A DNA stretch of 64,000 nt from Terana coerulea (Eukaryota > Basidiomycota > Agaricomycetes > Polyporales > Phanerochaetaceae). The stretch's first letter is position 1, and every line of letters starts with the position of its first letter. The DNA lies in the NCBI GenBank assembly GCA_024811115.1, contig JAKOGH010000812.1, forward strand, positions 62,001-126,000, in the 5' to 3' direction. Shown one piece after another: positions 46,666-58,729 of this stretch. Under the pieces are notes generated by a model. That model saw only the letters and a program-made list of their open reading frames with translations. It had not been told where the DNA came from and made no database searches. The translations under genes and the position numbers were made by a program.

Positions 46666-47361
46666 CGTGTTTCCTGATGTTGGAGCCACATCCGATCCGC
46701 CAAGTGGTAATAGTACCATCACTAGCAAATCCAAGGGGACCATCGTGACCTGCTCGAAATGTAAGAAGAAGTTTAGAGTGTATGCCCTAATTGAGGTGAG
46801 GGTGGAGAAAGCCGATGACTTGAATACCGAGTAGAGGGATCCAACACAAGTGATTCCGAGTCATAGCTAGGAGCAAAGTTCGAGTCACGCAGGTATGTTT
46901 CTGAACCAACTTCACGCTGTCTAGCTACGGTTGCTGACATCCCTGCGTGACACAGCGGGCAATACCAAACATGAAGTAGCGGTACTCAAGTGTATACTAC
47001 GATAGCGGCTTTACATGTCGAATCGAGAAGAGATTGATAATGTATGAAGTTAGCATGGTATTTGTTCTCATGGGTGCATTTCACTAGGCGTGCCTCCTCG
47101 TCTTCAAGTTCGTTGATCACAATCGATGGCAATGCAGGCTTCACAGTGTGAGTGCCCAGAGGTTGCAGTGAACAAGAAGAGATTTATTTACATTGCACGC
47201 GCACAAACGACGAAGCGAAGTCATAAGAAACACTTTATTGACCGAGTAATTTGAACACACGGCGTCGGTACCATACACAAATTCGCTCTACTCAGCTTAC
47301 AAACGATGTCAAATCACAACATAGCAAGATTATGGCGAGATCAAGAGATGGCAAGTGTAGT

Positions 47362-50300
47362 TCACACATCCAACTGGATTAATATAGGTCTATTGCATGC
47401 GGGGCAGCACAGCGTTTTAGAAAGTTGGTTGATGATGCACCTACATACATCGGAGGCCCGCATGTCAGTACAAACCTACATGGTTGATGCCAGTCAAGAC
47501 TCACGCATGGCAGAACAAGTGACCGCACAGAGTCACAGTTGGGGACACTGGTACCTTTCCGCAGGCTCTACACGTCCACTTCCCTGGCTGTGAGCTCCGC
47601 TGTGCAGACGATGGCAGCTCCGCATTAGTCTCGGAATGAGGTCCCGTTTTCGACACGTCCGCCGAGGCTGCTGGGACTTTGTTGCTCTCTTTCGAAGAAC
47701 CAGGATGGACCGTGCTATCGGGCGAGATATTTTGCTTATGACCTGCCGCCAATCGAGCTTTCTCATCTGTATATCACAAATGCAGGAGTGGGACATACCT
47801 TGTGGGGGCGGCTTGAAGGATTCCGATGCACACCGCACTTCACCACGTGAAGATTGTAAGGAGAGAACACCATGCTCCTTAGCGCCGCTAAGGTTTGTTC
47901 CAGCAATCTGCACGGACTTCGGCGCCTGCTTTTGCATTCGCTCAGGGCCTACGGAGTCAAGTAGGCCTTCAAGATGAGTCCATTGGATGTCCGAGTCGCG
48001 CTCCGAGGCGTCGAAAGACGAGTCGCACTTCGAATGACCAAGCACACTGGGAGTATGCTGGCTATCCGGAGTGTGATCTCCTTTATCAGCGCCGACGGAG
48101 TACGCCGCATCTTCCTCTTGGATTGGATTACCGATGGCCTGGGTAACCACCGGGGTTAGGCGGAGACGGGTCGGGTCACAGCTTGGCCCATGCTTGCCCT
48201 GTCAATAAATCAGTAGGTAGCAAATACTATGAAACCTGGGCCTACAGTGAGCGCGGACCAATTACCAGGATGATGGAACGACACAGAGGACATCTGTGAA
48301 AATGACCTGTAGCATACTATGTCCCAGGGATTCATGTTATCCATGAACCCTGCCTCCTTCGGGTGCGCAGCTTGAATGTGCGCATGAAGAGTGACAACGT
48401 CGCAGTAGAATATACTGCAAATGGAGCAGCTAGCCCGGGAAAGTGTATGAATGTGCTCCACCGTCATGTGCTAGGCAAGTTCAGCGTACTGCCATGACTT
48501 GCGGGTAGGAGTTACATGACTCACACGTTCGAATGCTTCCGAGTCCTCAAATGAGGTATTGCATAGGCTACAACAGCTGTGCCCTGCCGTATCGCGAAAG
48601 TGGATGGTCAAGGACAATTTCGAGTCAAAGCACTCTGCACAGTCTTTGCACTTTAGATCAGGGTGGACGACGCCGTAGTGCTAGCAGATGGTTTTCGAAT
48701 TGATCAGCAGCTCACAGCCTCAACATCCAATGCAACCTCAAATGACAAAACTCACCTCATCCACAGACTCGCATTTCCTTCTGCACACAGGACACTCCGG
48801 GTGTTCGGCGATGTGAGTGGCCTTCTCATCGACATTTTGAGTTCCAAATCTTAATACACAAGGCTTACTCACTATGTCAAAAGGCGCATGAGGTGGTTCG
48901 TCATTGAAGGAGCTTGAGCATATGGGGCAGTGAACAACAAAGGGCGCGCGGGTGATATGCTAAAATTTACGAACGGGTTGACTGACATGTTCCTAGCTGC
49001 AGACACCAGATTATCGCTCACCTTTGTCGTTGATGGTGTGGTTACTTGAGTCTTTGCTGCTGCAGCTCGACGCTTTGCCGCCTTTCCGGAACGATGTGGT
49101 CTCTCAACTGGCTGCAAATGTTCAAAACTGAAATCTGTTGTTGAGGTAGCTACAACCGTGACACCAATTGTCACTGTTTGAACCCTACTAGTCAAGAAGC
49201 CGGGCCACTCACTGTAACCAAGATGCTGAGCACGATAATGCTTCTGCAGCTCTTCCTCAGCGGAGAATGTGCGCAGGCAGAGTTTGCACATCTGGAAAAA
49301 CCCTCTTTCTAATCTATGCTTTATGCTTCTTATTTAACACTAAGTTGTTTATTATGCTCTTTTTCGCTTTTGTGAAAATGTATTCTTAAAATATAGTTTA
49401 TTTAGCTAATCTACATCTATTAGCTTGCTAAACAGCCCATTGCCTTTTTAACATTCTAATCTGCTGATTATTAATGGCTTTTTACTGCCTAATTGACTTT
49501 TTATCCCTTACCAATGCCTTATTGCATTCTTTCATTAGCTCATTTACTATATTTCTTTTTATCTAATCTCTCACTATTGCATATTTTATCAGTAGCTTAT
49601 CATTAGCCTTTTAATTATTTGCTTGTTATTTGTATCATATTTATGACATTATCTAGAGCTTATGACACTTATTTTGCTATTGCTTTTATTTATTACTTGG
49701 ACTCTTATTATTGTATTGCTTAAAGCTAATTTAGTTCTATGTCCTCCTTTTCTGCCAATCAGCTAATCTATATACTTATACTATTACACTTTTAGAGTTA
49801 ATGTAGCTACTATTCTCTATTTCAGCCTAGTTGGCACATAAATGCATAATGGATTCCTTATTAAACTGGTTTTCAAAGTGCACAAAGCTTTAAGGATATT
49901 GTTAATGACAAGTCTGAAGCTCTTTAATCTTACCTTTATAACCTAATATATAAGCTCTGTACAATTGCTAAAAAAGAGCTGCTTTTGCCTAGAATGTCTA
50001 TATTCTTATATAATTGCCATTTGCCACAGTTGAACAACAAGTTACAATCAATTTTAAATATCACAATAGCTCTAAAAGAGTGACTGCTTCACAGACGACC
50101 AAAGTAATTCACACTGTATGCTTTTGTTAATGGGCCGAGGCTCAAAAAAGATGACCAGAAATAACCACAATGCACCCGGGAAGGACTTGAATCCAGGACC
50201 ACCTGGGTAAATGGGCCCAGTAGATTAACAACTACGCCATAGCGGCTTGCGTGTGTCATCGTACAGAATGGTCATAACTTACCGGGTATATTGAAGCGCC

Positions 50301-52176
50301 TTAACGTCTTTGAAGCCTTCGCGTTTGGTTGGCGTCATCTTTCATTCCCTCGGTCCCTCATTCCTAACCGACGCGTTAGCTGCGTCAGCGACCACCTACC
50401 GCGACACCAGGACCCAAGCGACACCACACAAGAGTGGGGGGACGCGTGAGTTATCGAGCAAGGCTGTTGAAGGGAGGGCTCCCTGCAACGAGGTACGTGG
50501 CCCTCTCGCCGCATCCACCGCTGCTACTAGAGCCGTCCATGGCCGTGCATGCACGGCTTATGGACGGTGCTTTCATGAATAGGCACCACACATCCCCCAC
50601 CAGCAACGAACACCGCGCGCGAACGCCCGCGTAGTCAAGCACGACGCAACAAGCTCAACGCCGGCGCCGCGGCCGCCGACGCACAAGAAGCGGCACGACA
50701 CGACGCGTACGACACGAACGGCGGCGCACAACGCCAACGACGCGCGGGGCGTGGTGAAGCACAGCACGCGCAGGCCGACGTGGCGGCCGCCCACCGTTAC
50801 AAAGGGCCGACGTCGACGCGAGGGACCAGCGCAACAAGCTACACAGGCGCTGACGCCGAGAACGCAGCACGCGCATAACACCAACACCGGCAGCGCGGGA
50901 CGTGGCGAAGCACGACGCGCGCAGACCGACGCAGGTGAGCGACGCCGACGCACGAAACCGGCGCGTACAGCACGACGCGCAAGATACGCAGGGCGGGACA
51001 GCGGCGCACGCACGTACGGTGCCGACGGATGCGCACCACGCCAACGCCCGGCCGGCAGGGCGTGGCGAAGCACGACGCGCGGCAGGCCAACGCAGGCGAG
51101 CGTGCCGCCGTTACAAAGGGCCGACGCACGACGCGAGGGACCAGGGTAGCAAGCTACCCCAGCACAACGCCAACGAGCGCAGCACGCGCACAGCGCCCGG
51201 CGCTGGCGCGCAGGACGTGGCGAAGCACGACGCGTGCAGACCGACGCTGACAAGTGCGCCCCCGTCAGAAGGGGCTGGTGCACGACATGAGGGCCAGGGT
51301 AGTGGTGTATGTAAGTATGTTACTGACAGATACAACACACAGGTGGGCATAGCGCAGTGCAGGTGAGTATAGTGCATGGTGCATGGGCTTACCTGCACAG
51401 TACAAGTAGTTTGTTGTGTTAGGTAGCTTAGTCTTGTATGTAGATAACTAAATATGCAATACAGAACATCAGGTTAAATTAAGAAGGGGATTTCTCAGAT
51501 GACTAGTCAAGCAGTAGTGGTATTATAGCTGCATGTAAGGAACAAAATAGGACAGTAAGGAAACAAATAGCTGAGAAATAGGACTAATTGCCCTAATATA
51601 TAGAATAATTAAGACAATTAGCAAAGAACCTCACTAAACTGCCTTATTGGCCTAATGTATCTATTTATCTAGTTGTGTTACTTTGAAGCTTATGTGCAAT
51701 GAATTAGTGCTTATCAGCATGCATTAGGCAGAAATAGTAAGGGGGTTTTTTCAGATGCAGGGAAAGAGCTTTGCCCGAAAATGCATGTGGTAGACATGCT
51801 GGACGTACTCTCCAATGAGTATCATAAAGTACAGCAGCAATATATCCGTTGGCACTCACCTCCATCATTTCAAGCTCATCAACGAACCGGTTGCTCTGTG
51901 ATTCCACTGCACAGTGGGGACATAAGAACGTCGCGCCCTGCTGGGAATGATTGATGCGCGTGTGCTGAAAGGTGGTCGATCAGAACGAATGTAAGAAACA
52001 GTCACCGAGGTGCGGCATACTAGCTCAAGACCTTGCTGGGTACAAAACGCCGCGTCATCGCAGATCACGCATTGCCCGCAGCGGAAAGCCCTGTGGTTAA
52101 GCTGCTTAGCATGAATTTCGAGCCAATACGCTGATGGAAGAGTCTTCCAACAGTGGGTGCAGTAGAAAGACGCCAT
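47362..52176 (-). CDS. Multi-C2H2 zinc-finger protein with C-terminal RING, split by a 2.5-kb insertion
   Basis: The start ATG at 52176 gives MASFYCTHCWKTLPSAYWLEIH, then FRCGQCVICDDAAFC joined over a short intron to HTRINH, then FLCPHC. That part ends LEMME|gtgagt at 51862. The next recognisable exon starts at 49291 (ttttccag|atgtgc): MCKLCLRTFSAEEELQKHYR with AQH. Further cysteine/histidine pairs follow: HCPICSSSF, HPECPVCRRKC, CKDCAECFDSKLS, SCCSLCNTSF, ASCSICSIFYCDVVTLHAHI. A Ser/Asp-rich spacer leads to a C-terminal RING: WTCRAC, TLCGHLFCHA|CI and LCCPACNRP, then the stop at 47364-47362. Nucleic-acid binding plus ubiquitin-ligase activity is the usual guess for this layout; the real role is unknown. 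Other introns here are mostly well under 150 bases, so the 2.57-kb one is exceptional and coincides with a TIR-bounded segment. Confidence 0.68.
50166..50246 (-). ncRNA. tRNA-like Pol III unit, probably SINE head or tRNA pseudogene
   Basis: Read on the minus strand it begins gccgctatggcgtagttg, which fits the A box (TRGYnnARnnG), and has a D-stem-like gtag/ctac. It continues with a ctggg/cccag anticodon-stem-like hairpin and ggattcaagtcc in the T-arm/B-box position. The expected 3' acceptor strand pairing with gccgcta is missing, and the anticodon loop seems one base too long. A functional tRNA is therefore unlikely. A SINE would extend leftward into the AT-rich part. Confidence 0.5.
50590..51290. 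repeat. GC-rich minisatellite, about 155-bp unit
   Basis: The phrase cgtggcgaagcacgacgcg, or a close variant, begins near 50752, 50901, 51060 and 51218, so spacing is about 149-159 bases. A second phrase (ccgttacaaagggccgac, then cgcgagggaccag and aacaagctac or agcaagctac) recurs at about 50801 and 51112, two units apart, with a diverged copy near 51260. Long open frames on both strands here are a by-product of the GC-rich repeat, not genes. Confidence 0.7.
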
Positions 52177-52588
52177 CGAGTGGCCGGGAAACGAGGCGAG
52201 TGATCAGACGAGGTGGAAGTAGACGCTGCCTGCAGGACGAGGTGCTGAGGGATGTGAACCTAATCAGTGGTCCTATACAGCCGACAGCGAGGTTCCATGA
52301 CAGGAATGTACTGCATCAGCCGCAGCAAGAAGAGGCGTGGTGCGTATGGCCCTGATTCGAGTCAGCTCATAGATGGGACGAATACCCTAGGAGCGCTTCA
52401 TCTGAACCTGAGCGTTCATAATATTCGGCCAGGCCAGTGCTTGGAGTCTTGTGCTATTCGCTGCATGACGAATGCATGGCATGGGTATCTAATAACCGAG
52501 GTCTCCGTGAAGCACATTATGGATACGGCAGGTGGATAGATACCCGCATCACAGGCGTCGAGCGATGCGAGGTGTATACAAGGTTTCT
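52177..52588. other. Intergenic, zinc-finger gene to DBP6
   Basis: Both neighbours lie on the minus strand, so this is the 3' flank of DBP6 and the promoter of the zinc-finger gene. No further element is supported. Confidence 0.4.
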
Positions 52589-55500
52589 CTATCTCGTATA
52601 AGCGTCCTTCAGTCGCCCAAGCGCATCCTATGTTACAACGTGAGATGAGCGAAAACAAGGAAAACAATCACAACGATTCACCTCATAGTCAGGCCCAAGG
52701 GGTGCTAAATCGTGTTCCGAGACTTTTATGCGCTTGACCGCACTGAGATGGTTGGCTTCCTTCAAGATGTTCTTGAAGTAGCGCGCCTAAAACGGTACTG
52801 GTTAGGCATCAGCATGTCCGATGAATGTAAAGTCCCCAACCTCTTGTTCCTCGACCAAGGTCCAGGCGTCGCCGGTGCGCCCAGCGCGGGCGGTCCGCCC
52901 GACTCGGTGAACATATTTCCGCATGTCAACGGGAGCGTCGTAGCTGACCACATGGGAGACATGACTGATGTCGATTCCGCGCGAAATGAGATCCGAGCAA
53001 ACGAGGCTACACAACGCGAAACGAGGCGTAAGCAAGCGTACACACGCCGCCAAAACTCCGGAAGCGTACATGTGAATTTCCTGATTCTTGAACTTGTCGA
53101 GGATCTCCTTTCGCGCGCTGGGGGCGAGATCACTGGAGTACGCACGCAGGACGATTGCAGAGCCCTGCGGCCCGCGCTTCGTGCGGCTGTTCTCGAAGAA
53201 TTCGAACAGTTTTACAAGGCGGGTTGTTGATTCAGCGGACTTGGTGAAGACGAGGGCATTCCTGACGCCGTGTGCATGTACCAGATGAAACAGCATCAAG
53301 GGTTTCTGAGAAGACTCGCAGACGATCATATGCTCCTGAATTTCCAATACATGAGCCGCGATTCCAAAGGCAGCGGCGCTGTTCCACTCACCGATAGCGT
53401 GACTGGCATGCTGAACTTCTCCATGACAAGGTCAAGTACGCCTTCTTCTTGCGTAATCGCTTCCTGCGCTGCCCCTTGCACTACGAAGTACTTTGGATCC
53501 TTCAAATTCAAGGCTGCTATCTTGGAGGGGTCTCTCGTCAAGGTGGCCGAGAAAAGGAGTTTCTGACATGATGTTTCTCTTTGCTCATCGAGGTCGGTGT
53601 GGAGAAGAGATGACCCATGCAGCAGCGGCAGGAACGCAGGCGCAAGACCATCATGATTCGGAACACGAATTTGCTCAGTTGATGTGGCGTCATGGGCAGC
53701 GAGAGAAACAGTTGGGTTGGAAGCTGGTTTCGTGGCGGACAATACGTGAGCTAGCCAGTCTTGAAAAGACTGAGCGAGCAGTCTGTCCGCCTCATCTATA
53801 ACCTATTGCCTCATTATTCGTAGTCAGTGGCTGGACAACTTGCTTTCGAACGAACGTGCACTCACAAGAAACCGCAGGTGCTGTAGCGAAAAGTTTGGTG
53901 TTCCAGTAAGATGATCAATAAGCCGCCCAGGCGTGCAGATTAAGATGTCGACTTTGCTCGATCCACCCTGGAAGCTGCAAATATTCAGTCCGGCGCATAT
54001 AGCCATCAACAAATCTCGGAACGCACTGAAGGGACCGGTCCGCCACTAGCTGCGCTTGTTCATGTGCAAATGAGTGCTGTCCTGTGGCAGTTCCAATCTA
54101 AACACGCTGAGACAAAAATTATGTTCCACACAGTACGGCTTACCTTCAACCCACGACCCCAAGAGGCGCGAAAGTCGAACGCCTGACACGGACCGACCTT
54201 TGCGATCAAAATACCTATAGCGCCTCGACAACTCCTCCGTTCAGCATAAAAGTATATGGACGTGTCCGTAAGTAGCACAAATAGGACCGGTCGTGTATAA
54301 CAGAATTACGAAAGTGCAATGCTTGAGTCTGTAGAAGCGAAATACCCACGGCTGCGCCACATCAAAATCTCCTGTCCAAATCGGGAAAGAAGTTTTGCGA
54401 ATAACTCGTCGAGGCCTCCTGTAGACTCATAATTTTGTCATATTCAGATAGCCAGACATCGATAATAGGGCGCTTTGTGAAGTTCCGAAGGCGAACGGAT
54501 GAGAACTCGTTGAGCTATAACCCCATCAAGTTGGTGTCTCTCGTGGCAAATTGGAGGTGCGTGTCGGGCGCTCGACTTTCGCCCTCTTGCACGACCCTTG
54601 GCTACTGCCTCGAAGGTTTCGCGTACCTGAGTAACCAGATCCCGTGTAGGAAGCACGATAAGCGCGCGCAAACGAGTGACCACACGAGACGATAGCAGCT
54701 AAGCGAAGAGCTGTAATCAATTCAAGGCAATACAAATATCGCGGATATCCTACCTCCACTATTGGCAAAACGTATGCAAGGGTCTTGCCACTTCCAGTAG
54801 GTGCGGAGACACAGATATCTTGGGGTGGGTTGTAAGGAAGGTATAACCGCCTTTGGCTCTTGCTTGATAATATGAAAGGTATAACCGCTGTCTGGACTAC
54901 GCACGAAGTCAGATGCTGAGCCAGCTGACATAGCCACGGGGTACTACGTACCGGCAAACAAATCAGTGATGCCCAATTCCTGTAGCCTTCTCCTTGTCCT
55001 CTCACTGAGCTCAAACTCCGGCGCATTGAGCTCTTCGGAGAGCAGCGGCACCGTCTGCCGAGGATCAACCAATTCAGCCTCGACGATTGCCTTGTCAAGA
55101 CCTTGAAGTGCAAGGGTTATTTTCGAAGGAGCGTTTGGGCGGGATGGCAAAGGGAAGGAAGGCAATGCTACTGGTGGAGTTGGTAGCCTTTGTGCGCTAG
55201 CAGAAACGGTTTTCGCGCTGTTGTGGTCGTTATCTGCGAGTGTCTCTTCCACAACATCCAGAGTTGCTGCCGGGTTCGCATCCACCTCTGGAGCCTCAGT
55301 CCTACGTCGTTTCTTTGGCCTATGGGCACCATCTAGGACAACCGGCTCCAGTTCGACAATGCTTTTTCTTTGTGCAACCGGTGAAGACGGTTCACTCGCC
55401 GGATTGAGCTCGCTATCCCCGTCTGACTCTGACCCATGAACATGGTTCCCAGTTGGCTTCTCCGACGACGCAGTGGTCCCTTTCCGCTGCTTGCGGCGCT

Positions 55501-55647
55501 GCTTCTTGGCTTTCAGATACCTTTGCTTGGCTTTTGTCTGTGGATATGTGTCTACTCAGTGCCGACAGAGTTTTGGATATTCAATGCACATACTTTGGCA
55601 GCGCTACCCGATCCGCTCGCTGTAGCGTTCGTGTTGGCTAATGCCAT
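52589..55647 (-). CDS. DBP6: DBP6/DDX51-type DEAD-box RNA helicase
   Basis: This ATP-dependent RNA helicase acts in the nucleolus in early 60S subunit assembly. The ATG at 55647 opens a short exon ([18 protein letters not shown]), spliced to [20 protein letters not shown], a basic nuclear/nucleolar-type stretch. An acidic region and [11 protein letters not shown] follow. Helicase motifs in order: Q-motif region [19 protein letters not shown] (I), VLPTRDLV (Ia), [10 protein letters not shown] (Ib), [16 protein letters not shown] (II), [13 protein letters not shown] (III), [11 protein letters not shown] (IV), [13 protein letters not shown] (V), [10 protein letters not shown] (VI). The tail ends [14 protein letters not shown] and stops at 52589-52591. 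The insert between motifs II and III and the PTRDLV/SFQDW wording favour DBP6/DDX51 over other DEAD-box proteins. No frame break was found in the joins I followed. Confidence 0.87.
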
Positions 55648-56095
55648 CGCGTGTAGCTTTCTAAAACCTCAACGTCCCGCAAAGAGCATTCCAACAAATC
55701 CGAGGCGACCTGGATTGGAGAAAAATCAAGGTTTGTGTTAGTTTGTGCTGCGGACGGAGTCGAGGGCAAGATGGTCGGTCCGTAGAAAGTTCTTGCCGAA
55801 AGCCGAACGCAAGCGCCGTTGATGGGATTCTTGCATCACGATGGGCGTCTGTGTTCCTTCTCGCTTCACCTTTCGTGCTGCGAAATTTGGGGTAGCCTCA
55901 CACCCCCTCTAAGGTTCTTGCTGCTTATCGTCAGCTGTCATCCCAGTCGTGACTGATTTCTAGTGAGTATATTACCGCTCTATTGGGATTTTTGTCTCAC
56001 AGGTCATTTTGAGGTTAGCCTACCACCAAGGTTGGCACGACCCGCGGCCCGAGACCTTCATATTCGCCCCTTTCCCGGTACCTCGCTGAACGAAC
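55648..56095. promoter_or_regulatory. Divergent promoter region, DBP6 and F-box-like copy 2
   Basis: This holds both promoters. The last 50 bases (tattcgcccc just before the ATG) resemble the leader of F-box-like copy 1 (cattcgcccc). No other site is supported. Confidence 0.4.
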
Positions 56096-57704
56096 ATGTC
56101 ATCCCCACTCATCCCACGCTCGCTTGCCACTGGAGCTGACCTTCCGGCGGAGATTGTTGATGAAATACTCTGCACTGTCATCGACTCTTCCGGCGACCTC
56201 GTAGATGAGCATGGCTCGCGTGTATTACGTCAGAATCACGAAGCTTGGAAGACCTTGGGCGCATGTGCCCTGACCTGCCGGCACTGGGCAAGGAGGTGTC
56301 GCAAGATGCTCTTTGCCGACTTGTCCTTGCGTTCCCGTGACGACATGTGCCAGCTGTTTTGGTCTATCAAACATCCCATTCATGACATTCCCAGTGTCAA
56401 GGAGTGTGGAGGAGGTTGGACCCTCGAGTGGAATGAGCCGCAGGAACCCTGGCTTCATCGGCTGATCTTGGAGTTCCCGATGGATGTCCTTCACCCTTGG
56501 AATATGGACACCCTGTCCTTATCATGGAGCAACACGGGCTCTGCTACGCCCGATACCCATGTCAGACCGTTCAGGCCGTCGTCCCTTTCCGCGTCGCTGC
56601 CTCGGACCCTACCGTGGCGTCTGCTATTAATCAGGCATTTATCTTTGTTCAACCTCCGCTTTCGTCACGTCTGCGACCTCTTCCGGCTCGTTCACAGCAT
56701 TGGGCACGTAACAGCTCTGACATGCAGATGCCTCACATTTGAAGACGAGGCCACTTGGGCATCAGCACCAAGATTACACGCAACCACACATTCGCCGATA
56801 CGAATTACCATTGATCAATGTGGTGATCCTGAAGCTGAAGCGAATCTTACATTCCGCATGCTCTCTGCCGTAACAATGCACCAGCACTATCCCCTCGTAC
56901 TTGATAGCTGCCTGCCGCAGTTCATCGCAAGACTTGCTCATTTGAGCAGGCAATGGAATACAAATTTCATCTCCACCTCCACCTCCACCCAGTTTGAGAG
57001 TCTCTATGAAATTGGTATGTCTCGCACTAGCTGTGGTAGCCATAAGCTAAACTTCGTCTTCAGATTCATCAACCATCACATGGCTTGCGAGATTGCGAGA
57101 CTCGGAATCTGTGTATCCGAGGACGTTGCCATTCTTGTGGCAGCTCAATAACCTCATACACTGGCAAACCCCCTCGAACTTCCCTCAAGTCACTTTGACA
57201 CTTGACCGGCAGAGTAAACTTTCCAAGGATTTTCTCGCAGGCATTGACTGGCAGTCTATCAACAACATCCTCTGGGAGTGTCCACAAATCCATGACTGCT
57301 TGTTTGAAGTACCTGGCAAGTACGCTCATGCATTCAGACATTTAGTTGACAATGCCCCGCAAGGAGCGTTCAGGACGGCAGCATCTCATGACGTCAAGTT
57401 ACGCTGCGCCTTTCGGTACATGAGTCGCGACCTACCAGAAGGAAGAGGCATTGGATTAGAAGACATTTTGTCTGCGCCAACAGACTACACAGTGGACGAC
57501 ACAAATGTCTCTCTTACACGATCCCAAATCTTTGATCTCTGGTTTTACAAGTCACAAGAGGAAAAAGACCGGTTTCTCCGATGGATACTGGCAGACGATG
57601 GGCAAGCATATATGCGAGAGGTTGCGCGTGTCGCAGCGCTGCCGGATACAGATGAATTACGGTATAACGACGACTATAGGCGAGTACTTCCGCCCACGCC
57701 GTAG
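56096..57704 (+). CDS. F-box-like protein, copy 2
   Basis: This is an intact paralogue of the gene at 37139. The F-box part reads GADLPAEIVDEILCTVIDSS, then LGACALTCRHWARRCRKMLF. Shared blocks with copy 1 are SLPRTLPWRLL, CRCLTFEDEATWA, CGDPEAEANLTF, WQSINNILWECPQIHDCLF, SAPTDYTV, LTRSQIFDLWF and RFLRWILADDG. One intron (about 57016-57063) sits where copy 1 has its intron. The downstream exon continues RLRDSESVYPRTLPF, FLWQLNNLIHWQTPSN and ends at the TAG at 57702. A role as an SCF substrate receptor is inferred from the F-box only; no WD40 or clear leucine-rich repeats are visible. Hydrolase D follows 1 kb downstream on the same strand. Confidence 0.8.
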
Positions 57705-58729
57705 CCCAGTGGTAGGAGGGATACTGCAAGCCTGTTGTTCAGGTAAGCCGCGAGTATGCTCGGGTACGTGCTCGTCTGCTCTGCAAGCTTGTAAGTATCT
57801 AATTCTAACAAAAACAAATAAAACCTAGTAGGCTAGGCGAGCTCATATGACATTGGTCATTCGACTTCCAGCCCATCGGCGCGCGGTCGTTTTTAAGGGT
57901 AGCTCTGCTACTCACGGTCATTCTAGCACATAACGGCCAATGTAGTACTCACGGACTCTCATAGTATACTCACGAATATTAATACTCCATGGTCACTGTA
58001 GCACGCGCGTCTCGTTTCGGACTTCTCGGCCATGTTCGGTTTCCTTACCGGGCTTCGTACCTACCTTTTCCGTTTCTCCGCACTCGCGTTCACCGTTCAC
58101 CCTTTGTTCACTGTCACTGAATCATACGTCTCTTTCCTGGCTCGATTCGGTTATGTACTGAGATCGCACACTTTGTAGCTTGTCGAATCAATGCCAGCGT
58201 CTGGCATCCCTCAACTCAGACTCCTTTCGCTCACAGCCTCGCTCGTCGTCCGCCCTCCTCTCGAACGGGTTCATCTCTGCTCCCAGACGTGTGTCCTTCC
58301 CATTGTTGCACACATCAGCAGACGCCACTACCGTGGAACATGCCTCACCAATGCGTATAACAACATCGATTCAAGTGTGGTAACGACCCCGCACCGCCTC
58401 TCATCTACAATTGATGGCGCAGTTCTCTATCCCAATGCCTTCGTTTACAGCCCGACTGTGTACGCAGCAAGGCAGTGGGCGCGTGCGTATTCAACAGCAA
58501 CTTCAGACTCCAAACGCCAGCCAGAGTGTCATTCGTGAAAACGAACCACAGCCACCAATGACAGGAGTAGCATGGTCCGCATTCCACTGTGATGGCGACA
58601 GCGAGGCATTCGATGTCCGTCTAATGCAACTGCGCTGCGCAATGAGATGGAACGTCGGCCGGAGGCTATGCTCAGAAAGCTTTAAAAGCCTGAGCTTCTG
58701 GAGTCTCTGCCAGACCATTCACCGACGCA
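57705..58729. other. Spacer between F-box-like copy 2 and hydrolase D
   Basis: No gene is supported. A frame at 58190-58540 is open but has no recognisable family or intron structure. Confidence 0.4.

Larger units (their letters stand above)
41525..47361. other. Long stretch without a supported gene
   Basis: No family is recognisable in 5.8 kb. Notable contents: a run of 11 G at 41942-41952; a 25-bp near-perfect palindrome at 43797-43821; three copies of a 12-mer at 43858-43897; CGTAGC-type motif clusters at 44830-44990 and 46575-46665; a CTA microsatellite at about 45102-45122. A TATA-like cgtataaagg at about 44504 precedes a small frame (MSHEFSWVVTVPDGEGGYRV, 44562-44660), which I cannot support as a gene. 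Confidence 0.4.
49285..51758. mobile_element. 2.5-kb segment with about 37-bp terminal inverted repeats inside the zinc-finger gene
   Basis: The left end reads catctggaaaaaccctcttt from about 49288. The reverse complement of the right end (51720-51757) reads catctgaaaaaaccccctta. The match continues to ...TGCYTWATGC with roughly four in five positions alike over 37 bases. Inside lie very AT-rich DNA (49310-50100), a tRNA-like unit (50166-50246), a GC-rich minisatellite (50590-51290) and again AT-rich DNA. No transposase is visible. A target duplication is not clear. The zinc-finger gene's splice acceptor (ccag|atg, minus strand) falls inside the left inverted repeat. I infer a large non-autonomous DNA element, possibly with nested insertions. 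Confidence 0.6.

Noticed and set aside
50166..50246. Functional tRNA gene
   Set aside because: The 3' end does not pair with the 5' gccgcta and the anticodon loop is the wrong size.
50573..51366. Arg-rich or Cys-rich proteins of 130-236 residues
   Set aside because: They come from the GC-rich 155-bp minisatellite, which is open in most frames; the peptide repeats track the DNA repeat.
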